From Phascolomyces articulosus (lineage: Eukaryota > Mucoromycota > Mucoromycetes > Mucorales > Lichtheimiaceae): a stretch of 64,000 nt of DNA. Shown here piece by piece: positions 11,926 to 24,024 of this stretch. Both the position numbers and the translations under genes were made by a program. The stretch lies in NCBI GenBank assembly GCA_025677815.1, contig JAIXMP010000008.1:1364001-1428000 (forward strand), in the 5' to 3' direction. The notes beneath the pieces are model-generated. The model was not told the origin of the DNA and did no database searches. It was given only the letters and a program-made list of their open reading frames with translations. The number at the start of each line of letters is the position of its first letter. Position 1 is the stretch's first letter.

Positions 11926-13360
11926 GTCAACTAACATCTAATTTTCATCTTCCTTCAAAACAACTACCATGATTTTACTTTCAAAAAAAAGTTTTACTTC
12001 TTAAAAAATTCCCCACTACCATTTTTTTTCACTACCAAACCAACACAACCCAACTAGTACTATCTTTTGCATCATATTCTTTTTTTTTCTTTTATTTTGT
12101 CTATATTGTAAAAATTTCAAAATTTCTTTCCGTTATAATCAATAACATCTCCTTTACACAAAAAAGTATGCCTTTTTTTTCATAATTTTTTTTTCCAATA
12201 AAAAAAAAAGTTGATCTTATCGAAAATCTCATGCAAATTTCTTTCCGAAACGGGCTATAAATATTATATTTCATTTTTGTCATAAAAAAAATTTATAGGT
12301 GAGGGGTAGTTCTAGTTAAATCAGCGAGGTTTTATATATTCTTTGATCTGACCAATGAAAATATCTTGTCATTCCGTAATAGGATCATCTTTTGAACATC
12401 TGTTAATAATGATATTTCACTCTATATCATTTAACTACTATCTAAATAGTTCAATCAATATTGTTATGTTGCAATTGGTTTTTATTTAATTATAACTAAC
12501 ACTTGTATAGATATTTATCATATTTGACTGACTAATGAACGCGGTCAAGTCTGTTGTTTCGGTTATTATTTACTTCCTCTTGTGTGTGAATGAACACGTT
12601 TCTTATGGATACTACTATATAAATCTTTATAATTAGCGAATTATACATGAAGCATCTTTCATTGTTATTTTAAGTCATGCTAACAAGTCAGACATCTTTT
12701 CAATTATTTATAATTATAATGAACAAAAAAATAATAATAGAAGATAGTCATCCGTATCACAAGGTATAAAATCAGTTGGATTATTCCATTTTTGGGTTTC
12801 ATGATCCGGACATCAAAATGACATCTATAACGTTCAATTCTTTTTTTTTTCACGTTCAAAGTTATAATAATAAAAGTCTGCTGTTTTTGAACTTTCTTAT
12901 AAATGGGGTATTCGTTGGCATAAAAACATAAAAAGCAACATTGAGCATCATACATCGGAATCCAGAATACATATATATAGTTATCATTGCAATCCTAATA
13001 CCCGGGTAAAATCTGTAGGTCATTTGAATATAGATATAAAGATGGTAACATCCTTCATCATAATATATAATTAGAAAAAAGACGAACATGGGTGAAAAGA
13101 TCTGCAGTATTAAGAGACAGAGACAGAGGCAGAGAATCAGAGCGGGTTTATTAACGGATGTGCGAGTGAACGCTGTGTATATATGTTCATGTGTGTGTGA
13201 TGCCCTTGACCAATCAAATTGCCCATTAGTCGTTACGAAATGATGATTCATACCCACGGTTATGTTCATTGACAGGCTGTCTTTACATAAACTTTTTCCC
13301 TTTCTTCTAACATAAACAACTTCCTCCTCCTCTCCACTAACTTAACACACACTAAAAAAA
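11926..13360. other. Intergenic: ILV5 3' flank and LEU2 promoter region
   Basis: This is AT-rich DNA without a gene. The right end, just before the LEU2 ATG, is pyrimidine-rich (about 13285-13345). A CCAAT element lies near 13209. I found no TGACTCA core and no CCGG-N2-CCGG Leu3-type site here, unlike the ILV2/ILV5 gap. Confidence 0.6.
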
Positions 13361-14729
13361 ATGGCCAAGAAAGTCTCTATTGTATGCCTTCCCGGTGATG
13401 GTGTTGGCCCTGAAGTCGTTGGCGAAGCCGTCAAGGTTTTGCAAAAGGTCGCTGAACATCGCGCTCAAGCTTTGAATGTTGAATTTGAATTCAAGAATGA
13501 ACTTATTGGTTTGGCCGCTCTTGAGAAGACTGGTAAGTATTTATTTGGTTGGGGGGGGGGAAGGAAAATAGAGAGAATAATATAAATGAAAAGGAGGGTA
13601 TATATAAACGCGAAAGTAAAAAAAAAAAAAACACGTTTTGTAATTCGGCTTTTTTAATGATTAGGTGAACCTTTGCCTGATTCTGCTTTGGATGCATGCA
13701 AGGCTGCTGATGCCATTTTGTTGGGTGCTGTGGGTGGTCTTCCCGGTGCTCAAATTGGCAGTGGTCCACGACCTGAACAAGGTCTCTTGAAGTTGCGCAA
13801 ATCGCTTGATTTGTATGCTAACCTTCGACCTGTCACCTTTGCTTCTGATAGCTTGACCAGCTTGTCCCCTCTTAAGGATCACGTTGTTCAAGGTGTCGAA
13901 TTCGTCTTTGTCCGTGAATTGGTCGGTGGTATCTACTTTGGTGACCGCAAGGAAGCTGGTGAAGATGGCAAAGGTAAATAGGATATAGGGTATAAAAGGA
14001 AGGGACAATCGGGAAAGTAATACGGTTTTATAAGCAAGGGAGAAAAATGCATTACTCAAACGCGTATTCTGTTTTATTCTTTTAGCCTACGATACTCTTC
14101 CTTACTCTCGTGAAGAAATTGTACGTGTTACCCGTCTTGCTGCCTTGTTGGCACTTAAGCAAAACCCTGTTGGTAAAATCCACTCGATCGATAAGGCCAA
14201 CGTCTTGGCCACTTCGCGTCTCTGGCGTAACGTCGTGACCGAAACTCTCGACAAGGAATTCCCTCAACTCCAATACGAACATCATTTGGTCGATTCTGCT
14301 GCCATGGCCATGGTTCAAAACCCCAAGAAATTGAACGGTGTTGTTTTGACCGAAAACATGTTTGGTGACATCTTGTCTGATGAAGCCTCTGTTATTGTTG
14401 GTTCCCTTGGTCTTTTGCCTTCCGCTTCTTTGAACGGTTTGCCCGATGGCAAGAGCAAGTGTGTTGGTTTGTATGAGCCTATTCATGGTTCTGCTCCCGA
14501 TATTGCTGGTCAAAACATTGCTAACCCTATTGCTACCATCTTGAGTGCTGCCATGTTGCTTCGTTACTCTCTTGGTTTTGAACAAGAAGCCAAGGCTGTG
14601 GAAGATGCTGTTCGTCAAGTTTTGGATAGCGGTGTTCGTTCCCGTGATTTGGGTGGTGATCAATCCACTACTCAAGTTGGTGACAAGGTCATTGAAGCTT
14701 TGGACGGTATTTTGGGTGCTTCGAACTAG
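13361..14729 (+). CDS. LEU2: 3-isopropylmalate dehydrogenase
   Basis: This NAD-dependent enzyme catalyses the third leucine-specific step. Three exons (13361-13532, 13665-13973, 14086-14729) give 374 residues, the usual size. Landmarks are the N-terminal [25 protein letters not shown], substrate-binding Arg-rich [46 protein letters not shown], the metal-binding [17 protein letters not shown] and C-terminal [18 protein letters not shown]. The short start without a leader fits a cytosolic enzyme, as in yeast. It lies 1.4 kb downstream of ILV5 in the same orientation with its own promoter region. Intron 1 carries a run of ten G shortly after its donor. Identification is secure. Confidence 0.97.
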
Positions 14730-15169
14730 ATCTTTTTTTCTCTCTCCCTCTCTCCCTCTCTCTTTCTTTACCAACTTCTCTGTTTTTTTAAAAAAAAAAA
14801 ACTTTTTCCCTTCCACCTCGTATTTTTTTGTGTATATAAGATGATGATTCAAAAAAAAAAATTATATAATATATATAAAAGTTACCTTTTTACTTTTTGT
14901 AAAAAAAAAAGCATTTATGCGTGTTTGCATTTGTCAATGGGTGGATTGGGGTGGAATATGCATTTATTCATGATAGATGGATTTTGTTTCTCTTCTTATA
15001 TAAAGTATATCTGTTTATATACAACAGATTGTATAATAAATGGATAAATAATTGTCATTCCATATATGAAAACAGATTGAAAGATGTAAAAATAATATAC
15101 CATAAGGTTAATGTTTTATTCAAAAGGAAACATCCAAAAAAGAAGACAATCAAAACAAGAAAAGGTTGA
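14730..15169. other. LEU2 3' flank
   Basis: It starts with a CT-rich tract right after the stop, then poly-A and poly-T runs and AT-rich DNA. I see no gene. Confidence 0.6.
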
Positions 15170-16520
15170 ATTTGTACAATGTGATGAAAGGGATAAGTAT
15201 TGTACTTATTTTTTAAGAGTGAGTGACCCCAAGGATCAAAGATTTCTTGGTTTTCGTTTGATACCTTTGATATCTGAACATAATTTGGTCGAAGACACCT
15301 CAAACATTCAGCAAGCTGTTTCTTGGCAATAAGATTCGTGGCTACACCCAATGAAGCATTGGTCAACTATAAATGTAATAATCAAAATAAAAAGGTTAAT
15401 TGAATATATATGTACGTAGATAATGCAATAACTGCTATTCTTTTCTTTTCATTATATAGTTTAAATAGGGTATACACCTGCCGTAAATTGTAAGGATTGA
15501 AAATTCCAGTTAAAAATAATATATTTAAACCAAATTTACGAACTAAAGTCATATAGGGACCCACGACTCTCTTCATTTCACATATCTCAGATGATGCGTT
15601 CTGTATGTTGTGGGTTTAAAGAAAAAAACTTTATCGACAAAACCCTTTGTTCTTCTTTTAGCGATTCTGCAGTTAACACAACGACATAAAACAATGCCGA
15701 ATATTTCTTGTATTGTATTGACACATGCAACGTTTATGTTACCACTGAGATCTTCAGTTGCCAATGACTTAATGCAGGATAGACTTTTTTGCTTTTTCCA
15801 AGACACCCACAGTTTTAATTTTTGTATCATGAATTGATTTTATAATACAGTGAAGATCATCCCAATTGGTTTTATTAATCTTTTCATGCATTAGTACATG
15901 TGTTTTGTAATAGTAATCTGAAGGTAATATCACCTCTACAAATCAATCGAATTTCTGCACGAAAAAAACATGAACATATAAATACCCATTGCATAAAAAA
16001 AGCATACGTTGCGTTCTAATTTTTCTTTAACAACACTACGTAGCAGAAACCGTTCCTCCACGGATAACCTAGCGGCAATCGCACAAAAGATTTGTTAGAG
16101 TTGACCTTCTTTTCTTCTTCCTCATTGAAAATGTCGGTTATAATTCTTTCATTTCTTACTGGTGAGTTTTGTCGCCTATATTTACGTGCTGGATGACTTA
16201 TAGTAGTAGTAACTGGGGGTTAATGCTAATTCTCTGTTGCCCCTTGTCTCTTGCTTTGGTACATCATTTTTATCTTCACTGCTAAAAGTATGTGTAACTG
16301 CATTATCTGCTACATCTCTCAAAGCGGTATACATTGACTTGTCACTACCATCATTTAAAGCAAAATCTATAACAAGTTTTTTTAAGGATCGAGGTTCATG
16401 AGTATAGAATCAACTTGCATGCACCCAACAGTATTAATATTCAAATTGCTTCATTTTAAATTTTACCTGGAGTTTCCTCTGCAGTAGCAGGAATCTTTTC
16501 AATAATCGTATTGAGTTATT
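15170..16520 (-). pseudogene. Decayed unidentified gene
   Basis: Minus-strand coding fragments line up in order but not in one frame. A first piece ends with a donor at 16467 and joins in frame across a GT-AG intron to a piece starting at 16366, reading ...PATAEETP/DFALNDGSDKSMYTALRD. That frame then breaks at a run of five C (plus-strand G at about 16215-16219); the next frame continues as ARKYRRQNSPVRNERIITD. A further shift leads to ARLSVEERFLLRSVVKEKL, and later pieces include HEKINKTNWDDLHCIIKSI and VVGPYMTLVRKFG. A clean intron (15477-15367) joins NPYNLRQ to LTNASLGVATNLIAKKQLAE. Intact introns plus frame breaks suggest recent decay. I do not recognise the family. Confidence 0.5.
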
Positions 16521-19500
16521 ATTTGTACTTTTATTCTTTTTGTTTGTTTGTTTATATCTCCATCAAACAATAATAATAGTTATGTCATATACATTATGTG
16601 GGGGTATCCTTGTTATTTCAAGATTAAAGCCATGGTTCTCAAAAGTATACTCTTGATCGTGTATCACGGCATCGAGACCTGGATGATTATGATAGAAAAA
16701 TATACTTAATCAAATATTTAATTTTGATTAAATGTCATTATCTGCATGTTAATTATTACGTTGTTGCTCCAAGGCGCCTTCCAAACAATTAATCAATAAG
16801 TTTCTCATCGTCAAATTATATACTTGTTACTCATCATCCCTGTTGTACAGAGGCGACAACTTTCATTGTTGTCGTTGGAAAGTCGCGTGTCTTGTCATAA
16901 CAAGGTAGACCCGTTATCATCAATATCAGTATTATTACAACCTTGATTATATCCTTATGGTTACCGTGTCAACTAATACTAATTGTGATTATCTGCAAAA
17001 GAAACGCGTTCATCATCACCCGTATAATATGATGGTTAAGTAACCTCCTCAACAAAGTATATGTAAACAAAAAAAGGATCTTTACACATGTGAAACGTCC
17101 TGTATAGAATGTATAAATTTTCCAGATATAGCAAAATAGAAAAGTAGTTGTATTATATAATCGACTTTGTGGTGTCAAATATCCTTTTTCTTACGAAAAC
17201 CTTCCATCAAATTATTTCGTGTTTATAGCCATTTATCATTACTAGTAAAACGTGCAAGATATGAATTAATCCGCCTTTCGGTGTATGACTCACCATTTTC
17301 AAAATATGACATAATGATTTTTCCACGAGACTCACAAAATTGACTGCCTTTGCATAAAAGTTGACTGGCGTAGCGTACTACTTATTGAATTTCATGCGTA
17401 TTGTATTTTGACAGTTTGTATCTGTCAAATATGTATTATTCTTTTTAATGCTTTCTACAAAAAAAAACAATTTGGAAAGATTCTGGTTTTATTTTACCCT
17501 TGTTCTTCTGTAGGAATACAGGATTGGATAAGGAAAAATTTTGTTGTTTTTTTTCCTTTTACTAAGTACTACCCATTAAAGATGAGATGCAGCAGCAGGA
17601 TTCTAAATATATAAATATTTATATCACAGACTGGAACAACTTTGCAAATGCATAACATAGTAATACCCTCCGCTACAGTAAAATATACAAAAGCATAGTA
17701 ACACCCGAAAGAAAGTAGTACAGTACTCATAGTATGCGCTGATGCTGTATTTTGCTTGTTACGCCCAGGAGATGTAGTACATGAATCTTATTTTAGCATA
17801 AATGAACCAAATAATGCATTCGAAAGGTAACATAACAATGCAAGAAGATGCAAAATGCTGGGTACTATATAATGATAAATTTCGAGATATTAGATATATT
17901 ACTGCATCACTACAATGCTGTACTTTGTACTAAATAGGCTATACGTTATAGTTTACTATTACAATAGCAATGAGTAATAGAGTGGGAGGCGCTACACCAC
18001 AAGTACTCTTAGATAGTTTGAATGGGATGATGATGATGGTGATGTGTGTGTGTGCGTGTGTGTGTGGGCAAACAAATATGCACATGTCACGGAACACGAC
18101 CTCTACAGGTTCATATTCAGTCAAATAAAGAAGTTTCAATCAATCTAAAAAGATTGTAATACAGTAACAAGTTGCTATGACAAAAAAAAACACGCGATAT
18201 ATAATATTTACGTTTTTCAATAACATAACCCATCGTTTTTAACCAGGGTCACGTACATTATTGTTACATTCAACGGTTTTATATTAACGTGCAATGCCAC
18301 CTAAAAAGGTTCATCACCGGCAATCCAGAAGGAAAGTGGTTATACGCGATTACGGCGAACGATGATGAATATACTCTCATGCATACATATAACTATCTGT
18401 ATTCTGGTTTTATTTTTGGTTAGTTTAGAAAGATCGCGATCCATTTTTCTCTTCTCGTTATTTGATATATCGTTATCCTAGAATTGAATCTTATGAACGT
18501 TTTTTTTTAATTTTGTGCACGGTCGTTCAAGTGAGAATGATATGCTAACATCACCATTAGATGCTTTTAAATGGAGGGTGTTTATTGAATATATAAAGAA
18601 TATATTGATGGTATTTAATCATTGTAGTAGTATTATTGAGTATTGACAAAAAAACATTGGTGTAGTATATGTCCTCAAACGCGTTTTAAATGTTTTATAT
18701 AGATATGCGCGTATGGTGACATGCATTTGGTGAGTGTGAAAAAAAAGAATGCGAAGCTGGTCTCGAACAACAAGTGATATTTAACTAATAACTAATAATA
18801 AAGCGGTGTCTTGTTTTGTTGTTGTTGATCCAAAAGATCACTTGACAATCTTTTATGCAGCTTGGCAATCAGTTCTCGGCCCTTCATCGCGATTTATTAT
18901 ACGACGAGTTGATCATTAATAGATTTACACTTCTTTGACAACAAAAAATAAGATGCTATCCTTATTTGCTCAGCCGGCCCGCCTTTGTATCTATTAACCC
19001 ACCTCTTGTTCGGTCGACTGTCCCAAAAAAGAAGAAAGGCCAAGGATTTTTCTCACTTGAGAGAGCGCCCTTATTAGCGGGCTTTTTTTTCTTTAGATAT
19101 ATTATACTTTATTAAACGTTTCTCTTTTATTTTCAACATCTTGCTATTTCCTCCAATGATTGATCAACTTCTTTTCAGCGGGACTTTTAATTCGATATAA
19201 ATAACCAGATATCCTCCTTATTTAGCAACCGCCCCACCTAAAAGTAATTAGGAGAAACGGCATTGCGGATAAGAATAGCCGTAGTACAGTTTTCTGCCTG
19301 TAGACTTTCCATATTCATACTATGCTCGGAATAGCCTTCAAAGAGCGTGTGTGTTTTATGTATGTGAAATCCCCAGAAATAAGCAAATAATAATTGTGGC
19401 GGACTGCATTACGTATGGTTTGGGCAACACAAAAAGGGGCAGCACCAAAGAAGGACTCAAATAAATAAGCTCACGTCAAAATAAATATCAAGAGCTTCTT

Positions 19501-19549
19501 CTCTTTTTTTCTTTTCTTATACCTCTCCACCTTTTAATCTATATTCATC
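16521..19549. other. Gene-poor stretch and upstream region of the C2-CBM gene
   Basis: About 3 kb with no ORF I can support. The left part may hold further fragments of the decayed gene (short minus-strand pieces near 16760-16960). A pyrimidine-rich leader at about 19495-19545 precedes the next ATG, resembling that of ILV5, and an AGGGG stress-type motif lies near 19434. Confidence 0.5.
18043..18066. repeat. (TG)n microsatellite, interrupted once
   Basis: About twelve TG units with one CG interruption, preceded by GATGAT repeats. Confidence 0.85.
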
Positions 19550-20623
19550 ATGTCGTATTCTCAACAATCTTTCCATTCGGAACAACAATATACTTATGAA
19601 CAACAAATCACTTACCAACAACAAGGTAACCAAAAGCCTGTGTACCAAGTTCAACAAACTTCATACCAAACACAATCCTCCTCTGGCCTTACTGTGACCT
19701 TCCACTCGGCTTCCAACTTGAAGAACGTCGAGAAACTTGGTAAGCAAGATCCCTATGTTCAATTCTCCTATGACTTTAGCGACTCCAAGTCTTTCCAAAA
19801 GACCTTCACTCACAACGATGGTGGCAAGAGTGCTCAATGGAACCAAACCTTCCAATTGCCCAACACTGGTGCTCCCGATCTCTTTATCGAAGTCATGGAT
19901 AAGGAAAACACTGGTTCTGATGAATTGATTGGTTTTGCTGCCATCCCATTGCGTCAAATTCCTTTGGGTCAACCTTTGAGTGCCAACTTCACCATCTATG
20001 ATGTCAAGTCTCAATCCGCTGGTGAAGTCCAAATCACTTTCTCCACCAACCCTCAACAACAAGGTGGTCAACCACAAGGTCAAGGTCAATCCTATGTCCA
20101 CGAAGGTCACTTGAAGCGCTGCAAGTCTCTCCGTAACAAGGGTATCGCTACTGATGTTGGTGCTGTCGCTGTCGGTGGTGCTCTTGCCGTGGGTGCTGGT
20201 CTTCTCGGTAAGAAGTTGTATGATGGATATAAGGAGGATAACCAGCGTCGTGAAGAAGAGGATGAACGTTTAAAAGAGGAACAAGAACGTTTGGAACAAG
20301 AAAAGAAACGTTTGGAACAAGAAAAGAAGAAATTCGAACAACAACAACAACAACAACAGCAACAACAACATCAACAACATCAACAAAACCAACATCGTCA
20401 AGATTCTGATGACTCATGTCATAAGGGTGGTCATGGTGGTCATCATTGCGGTCAACATCAAGGTGGTGGTCATAGTGGTGCCAAAGAATGGGACCCCGTT
20501 GGTACTTATGCCCCTGGCGACCGCGTTGAATATCACGGTCGTACCTATGTTTGCTTGCAAGGCCACACCTCTAACCCAACCTGGATGCCTGGTGCTGCTC
20601 ACTCTCTCTGGCAAGCTGCTTAA
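19550..20623 (+). CDS. C2 domain protein with C-terminal chitin-binding (CBM5/12-type) module
   Basis: A single-exon gene of 357 residues. Residues 1-45 are Gln/Tyr/Ser-rich. A C2 domain spans about 45-165, with likely Ca-loop acids at D67 (GKQDPYV), D117 and D124 (VMDKENTGSDELIGFA). A Gly/Ala hydrophobic segment at about 199-221 could be membrane-associating. A charged coiled coil (226-263), a Gln-rich stretch and a His/Gly-rich stretch follow. The last 46 residues (312-357) look like a CBM5/12 chitin-binding module: WDPVGTYAPGDRVEYHGRTY, WMPG and a final LWQ. No signal peptide is visible, which is odd for a carbohydrate-binding module. Codon bias and the CT-rich leader suggest high expression. 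Function is unknown; a role linking membrane and cell wall is speculation. Confidence 0.85.
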   Translation: MSYSQQSFHSEQQYTYEQQITYQQQGNQKPVYQVQQTSYQTQSSSGLTVTFHSASNLKNVEKLGKQDPYVQFSYDFSDSKSFQKTFTHNDGGKSAQWNQTFQLPNTGAPDLFIEVMDKENTGSDELIGFAAIPLRQIPLGQPLSANFTIYDVKSQSAGEVQITFSTNPQQQGGQPQGQGQSYVHEGHLKRCKSLRNKGIATDVGAVAVGGALAVGAGLLGKKLYDGYKEDNQRREEEDERLKEEQERLEQEKKRLEQEKKKFEQQQQQQQQQQHQQHQQNQHRQDSDDSCHKGGHGGHHCGQHQGGGHSGAKEWDPVGTYAPGDRVEYHGRTYVCLQGHTSNPTWMPGAAHSLWQAA

Positions 20624-21061
20624 ATAAGCTGAATTCTTGAATTGATCTCTTACACGTATTTCTCCTGTTCTCTGTAACCCACAAAAAACACACACGCTTT
20701 TTTCAAACCAAACAATCCATATTCCATTTTTCTTTCCCAATCGATTACTTTTTTTTATAGCAACTTATTAGTAAATAGTAGTATATTTAAAAAAAAGTCC
20801 CATTAATAATAATAATAATAATGCAATGCAATGCAATGCAACGCTTTTTTTTTATTTAAATCTTTTGTTGCTTTATTTCTTTTTCATAAGATATAACTTG
20901 AGTCTGTCTTTGGTATATATACTCCTCTTTGGATCATCCAAAACCTTATATTAATAGCCAAAAGGAAGAAAAAAAAAGTCAGCATATCAGATAAATTTTT
21001 ATATAAATAGAGTCCAAATCAATATTCAAATTCATTTGATGCTACTGGGCAACCATCAACA
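20624..21061. other. Convergent 3' intergenic with simple repeats
   Basis: Shared 3' flank of the C2-CBM gene and the methyltransferase. It contains an (ATA)n run followed directly by about four ATGCA units at 20805-20842. No gene seen. Confidence 0.7.
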
Positions 21062-21899
21062 TTAATTTTTTACCTCGGTAAAAGTGAAATGTTTCCTTGC
21101 CATAGCAAAGAATCGTTTGTCAGCATTTCTTCGTTTCCGATAACTCATATAAATATCAGTTTCTTTGGTTGCCAATGATATCAGTGTATCCACGAGTGGT
21201 TTGAATGCAACTTCAAGATAGACACAGTCTGATGCCAAAATGACGTCGGGGGAACGGCATGTTTCCGGAACATCTTCGAATTCCCCCCAATCTAAGATTT
21301 TTGCTTCTACTTTATCTTGTACACGATTTAATTGAATATTTTGTTGCATTAAATTCATCATGGGTCTATATAAAATAAAATATGTATATATCCCAAATTA
21401 GATGAAATGTTGACTCATTTTTTCCCCTTTTCAATGTCTTTGTTCAAAAGGTATAATATAAAAAAGTAATAACACGTTACATTTGATCAGTTAACACCAT
21501 ATTATCGAGATTAGAACAACCTAATGCAAGGGCAAGACCTACTAAACCAGTACCAGCACCTAATTCAAGGACTTTTCGACCTTTGAACAAAGTATATTCA
21601 ACCTGCTTGTTTTTCCATAGAAGGTAATCAATCATGACAGTGGCAGCTTCCCATATCCGACCGCCACAGCCACCTCTCAAATCTTCAGCAAGTTCCACAC
21701 CACCGGGTAACATATCATAAGTTATCTTGGACACAGTCCCATAGTTTGGAACCGGATTACTGTCCACGCAATTTAACCGATGGAATGGATCATTGTCATT
21801 ACTACTATTACTACTATGATCAGAATCGTAACCTGTGGCTTCTAGTCGAAGTACAAGTTTATTATCGTCCTCTGTGTGAGCAAGTGAAATTGAACTCAT
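21062..21899 (-). CDS. Protein-lysine methyltransferase, METTL21/EFM6-like
   Basis: A seven-beta-strand SAM-dependent methyltransferase of 240 residues in two exons (21899-21481, 21365-21062). Motif I is VLELGAGTGLVG (about 110-121), followed by VLTDQ at about 135 as the acidic strand-2 end and ASDCVYLEVAFKPL as the family 16 post-motif, with RIWEAATVMIDYL before motif I. The C-terminus (YMSYRKRRNADKRFF) resembles yeast EFM6 and related METTL21-type enzymes that methylate lysines of elongation factors and chaperones. The exact substrate cannot be read from sequence. The first 60 residues are a low-complexity, Ser/Asn/Asp-rich extension. Confidence 0.82.
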
Positions 21900-23085
21900 A
21901 ATAAATAATTTTGTATTAAAATAAAGGGAAAGAGAAGAGGTGGAGGGAAAAGTAATAGGTTAATAAAGGGTGAGATAAGAAGTCAAAGAAATGAGGATTT
22001 CTTATACTCAATGGGTGAAAAAGGCAAAAAAAAAACAAAATGAAAACTATTTTAAGGCAGCTCTTGACACCAATCATTGACACTCACCTCTTGTAATTAC
22101 AGGATGTGTGTTATATATCTCTTTTTTCCAACTCCTCAATTTTACGTTATTCTTACGAGGGGACGGCTTTTTATATGCAGTGCAGCGAGACTCATTTGAA
22201 TCAACTGGGTAAATTTTTTAACCTTGTGGAATAGAATTGGTCCGTGCTCGATTTAACTTGATGGCTCTCTGGAATTATCGAATTGGGCAAAGTGAATCTC
22301 ATTCGATGTAGTTCAACCCATCAGCTTGAGGCAGACTGTTCAACTATGTCTGATGGACTATATAAAAGAAATCCATAGTTCGTCAAACTTGAATAATGGA
22401 CAACAATTGTGCAAGTAAGGAACCAGCATATTTGGCCCATATCTTTGTAAAAGAATTCTGCGACAAACATTATTAATAGTAGACAGCTAATCACAGGCGA
22501 ATAAATGGGTAGATAAAAAATATATACATAAAAGTGGAAATATTGTTTATTTTCATGCAATAGGAACCTGCTTTAATAAATATACGCGTTACAAACTATG
22601 AAAACATAATGACTTCCATAACGCTCATAATAGTAGAGCATTGAAAATTTACCTCTAGTGAAGAAGAAGCTGGAAGTGTGGCAACAAATGGCAGACTTGA
22701 ATGCTCATTATTTATAATTAGGTATTTTAGAAGAAACGCCACATAATAATAAACAGCTTTTCCCATCATGATAGTGACCCTCCAAAACGCGATAGATTCT
22801 CAATTGAAAAAAAAAGGTTAGTAACTATAAGGATATAGGGACATAGCAACAGCAACAATAACACCAACCATCACTTAGTAGATAAAGTATTTTTTTTGAG
22901 AGAAAAACAATTGATTTTGTGTGATATTCATAATAACTATAACGGTATAAAATATATACAACAATTATATAAATTATATATATAATATATTGTTCAAAGA
23001 AGAGAAAAAAAAAAGTAATAATACTTTTGTATATATATATATATAAATTACTTTTTACAACTGGGTATTACATAAAAAAGTTTGT
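21900..23085. other. Intergenic, upstream of the methyltransferase
   Basis: AT-rich with no supported gene. Short ORFs lack motifs or splice continuity. An AT-rich, near-palindromic patch of ATATAT lies around 22970-23050. Confidence 0.6.
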
Positions 23086-23880
23086 TTAAACAACATATTC
23101 ATCAGAATACATACGAGGATTGAAAGAGAATTGTTGTTGGATGACTTGTGAGATCAACCATAATAAATGCATGGTTTCCCGAGGGAATAAAGAGTAGACT
23201 AAGGTCCAAGCTAATGCACATCGATAAGCAATGGAATGAGTCTTTTGTAAAGCGGGATAACGTGATGAAAAAGGCACCGATACAAGTAAGATGGATTGAA
23301 GGAACAAGAAACTATCATCATTTTACTGTTAATATGATTTTCTGGGACTTTGAAAGTAATACCATCTCTCTTTCTTTTTGCCCATCTATTCACACTTTGA
23401 TATATAAATATATACCCACACTTACGCTTTTGATTGAGTATAATACAAGTTCGTGTTTGTTTTAAGTAAATATGCAGAAACAGCGTATCCTAATGGATGA
23501 TGAAAGGAAAAAAAAAGTGAGTCAAATCAATAAAATTTATAATACCAGTTTGCTTCTATCCTCCTTAACAGATATTAAATTATTGTATTACCAGGGAATA
23601 ACTGTTTGAGTGTATCAACACCTTGGGCCATACCAGAAAATACGCGTCGATATTTATCGTTAAACGTTTCAGAGACATCAGCAATGAATCCAGCCACCAC
23701 ATAAGTATAAAATCCAATGAGGCCTAAACTGATGGTGGTAAAGTCGGCAGGAATTTCACTTAACCCTAATCCCATACTCATGGCATAAAGGACGATTTGA
23801 CGAAAATAATTCCATTGTACCAAAACAGGTACAGCAACGATAAAGAAAGAGTAAGAAGTAAGTGTTGTAGACAGAGTCAT
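23086..23880 (-). CDS. Uncharacterised multi-pass membrane protein
   Basis: Three exons (23880-23592, 23489-23426, 23311-23086) join in frame to give 192 residues. Hydrophobic stretches lie at about 9-23 (FFIVAVPVLV), 27-40, 49-68 (ISLGLIGFYTYVVAGFIA), 119-131 (FLFLQSILLVSV) and 148-172 (RCALAWTLVY, LLWLISQV), so four or five membrane segments are likely. A short charged loop, DVSETFNDKYRRVF, lies between the first group and the rest. I do not recognise the family. The middle exon is 64 nt, and splicing is supported only by frame and GT-AG signals. Confidence 0.65.
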
Positions 23881-24024
23881 GTTTTCTTATATAATTATAT
23901 ATAGAGAATTTTAGCAGAGCAAGAGAAAGAAGAAAAAAAAGGAGCAAAAAAAAAAACGCGCAAAGAGAGAGATTGATTTATATGAATTAAATTTTTAAGG
24001 TTGAACAAAAAGAAAAATGGTTTA

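Noticed and set aside
14082..14852. 256-codon minus-strand ORF opposite LEU2
   Set aside because: Antisense shadow of the last LEU2 exon, extended by chance into the 3' flank.
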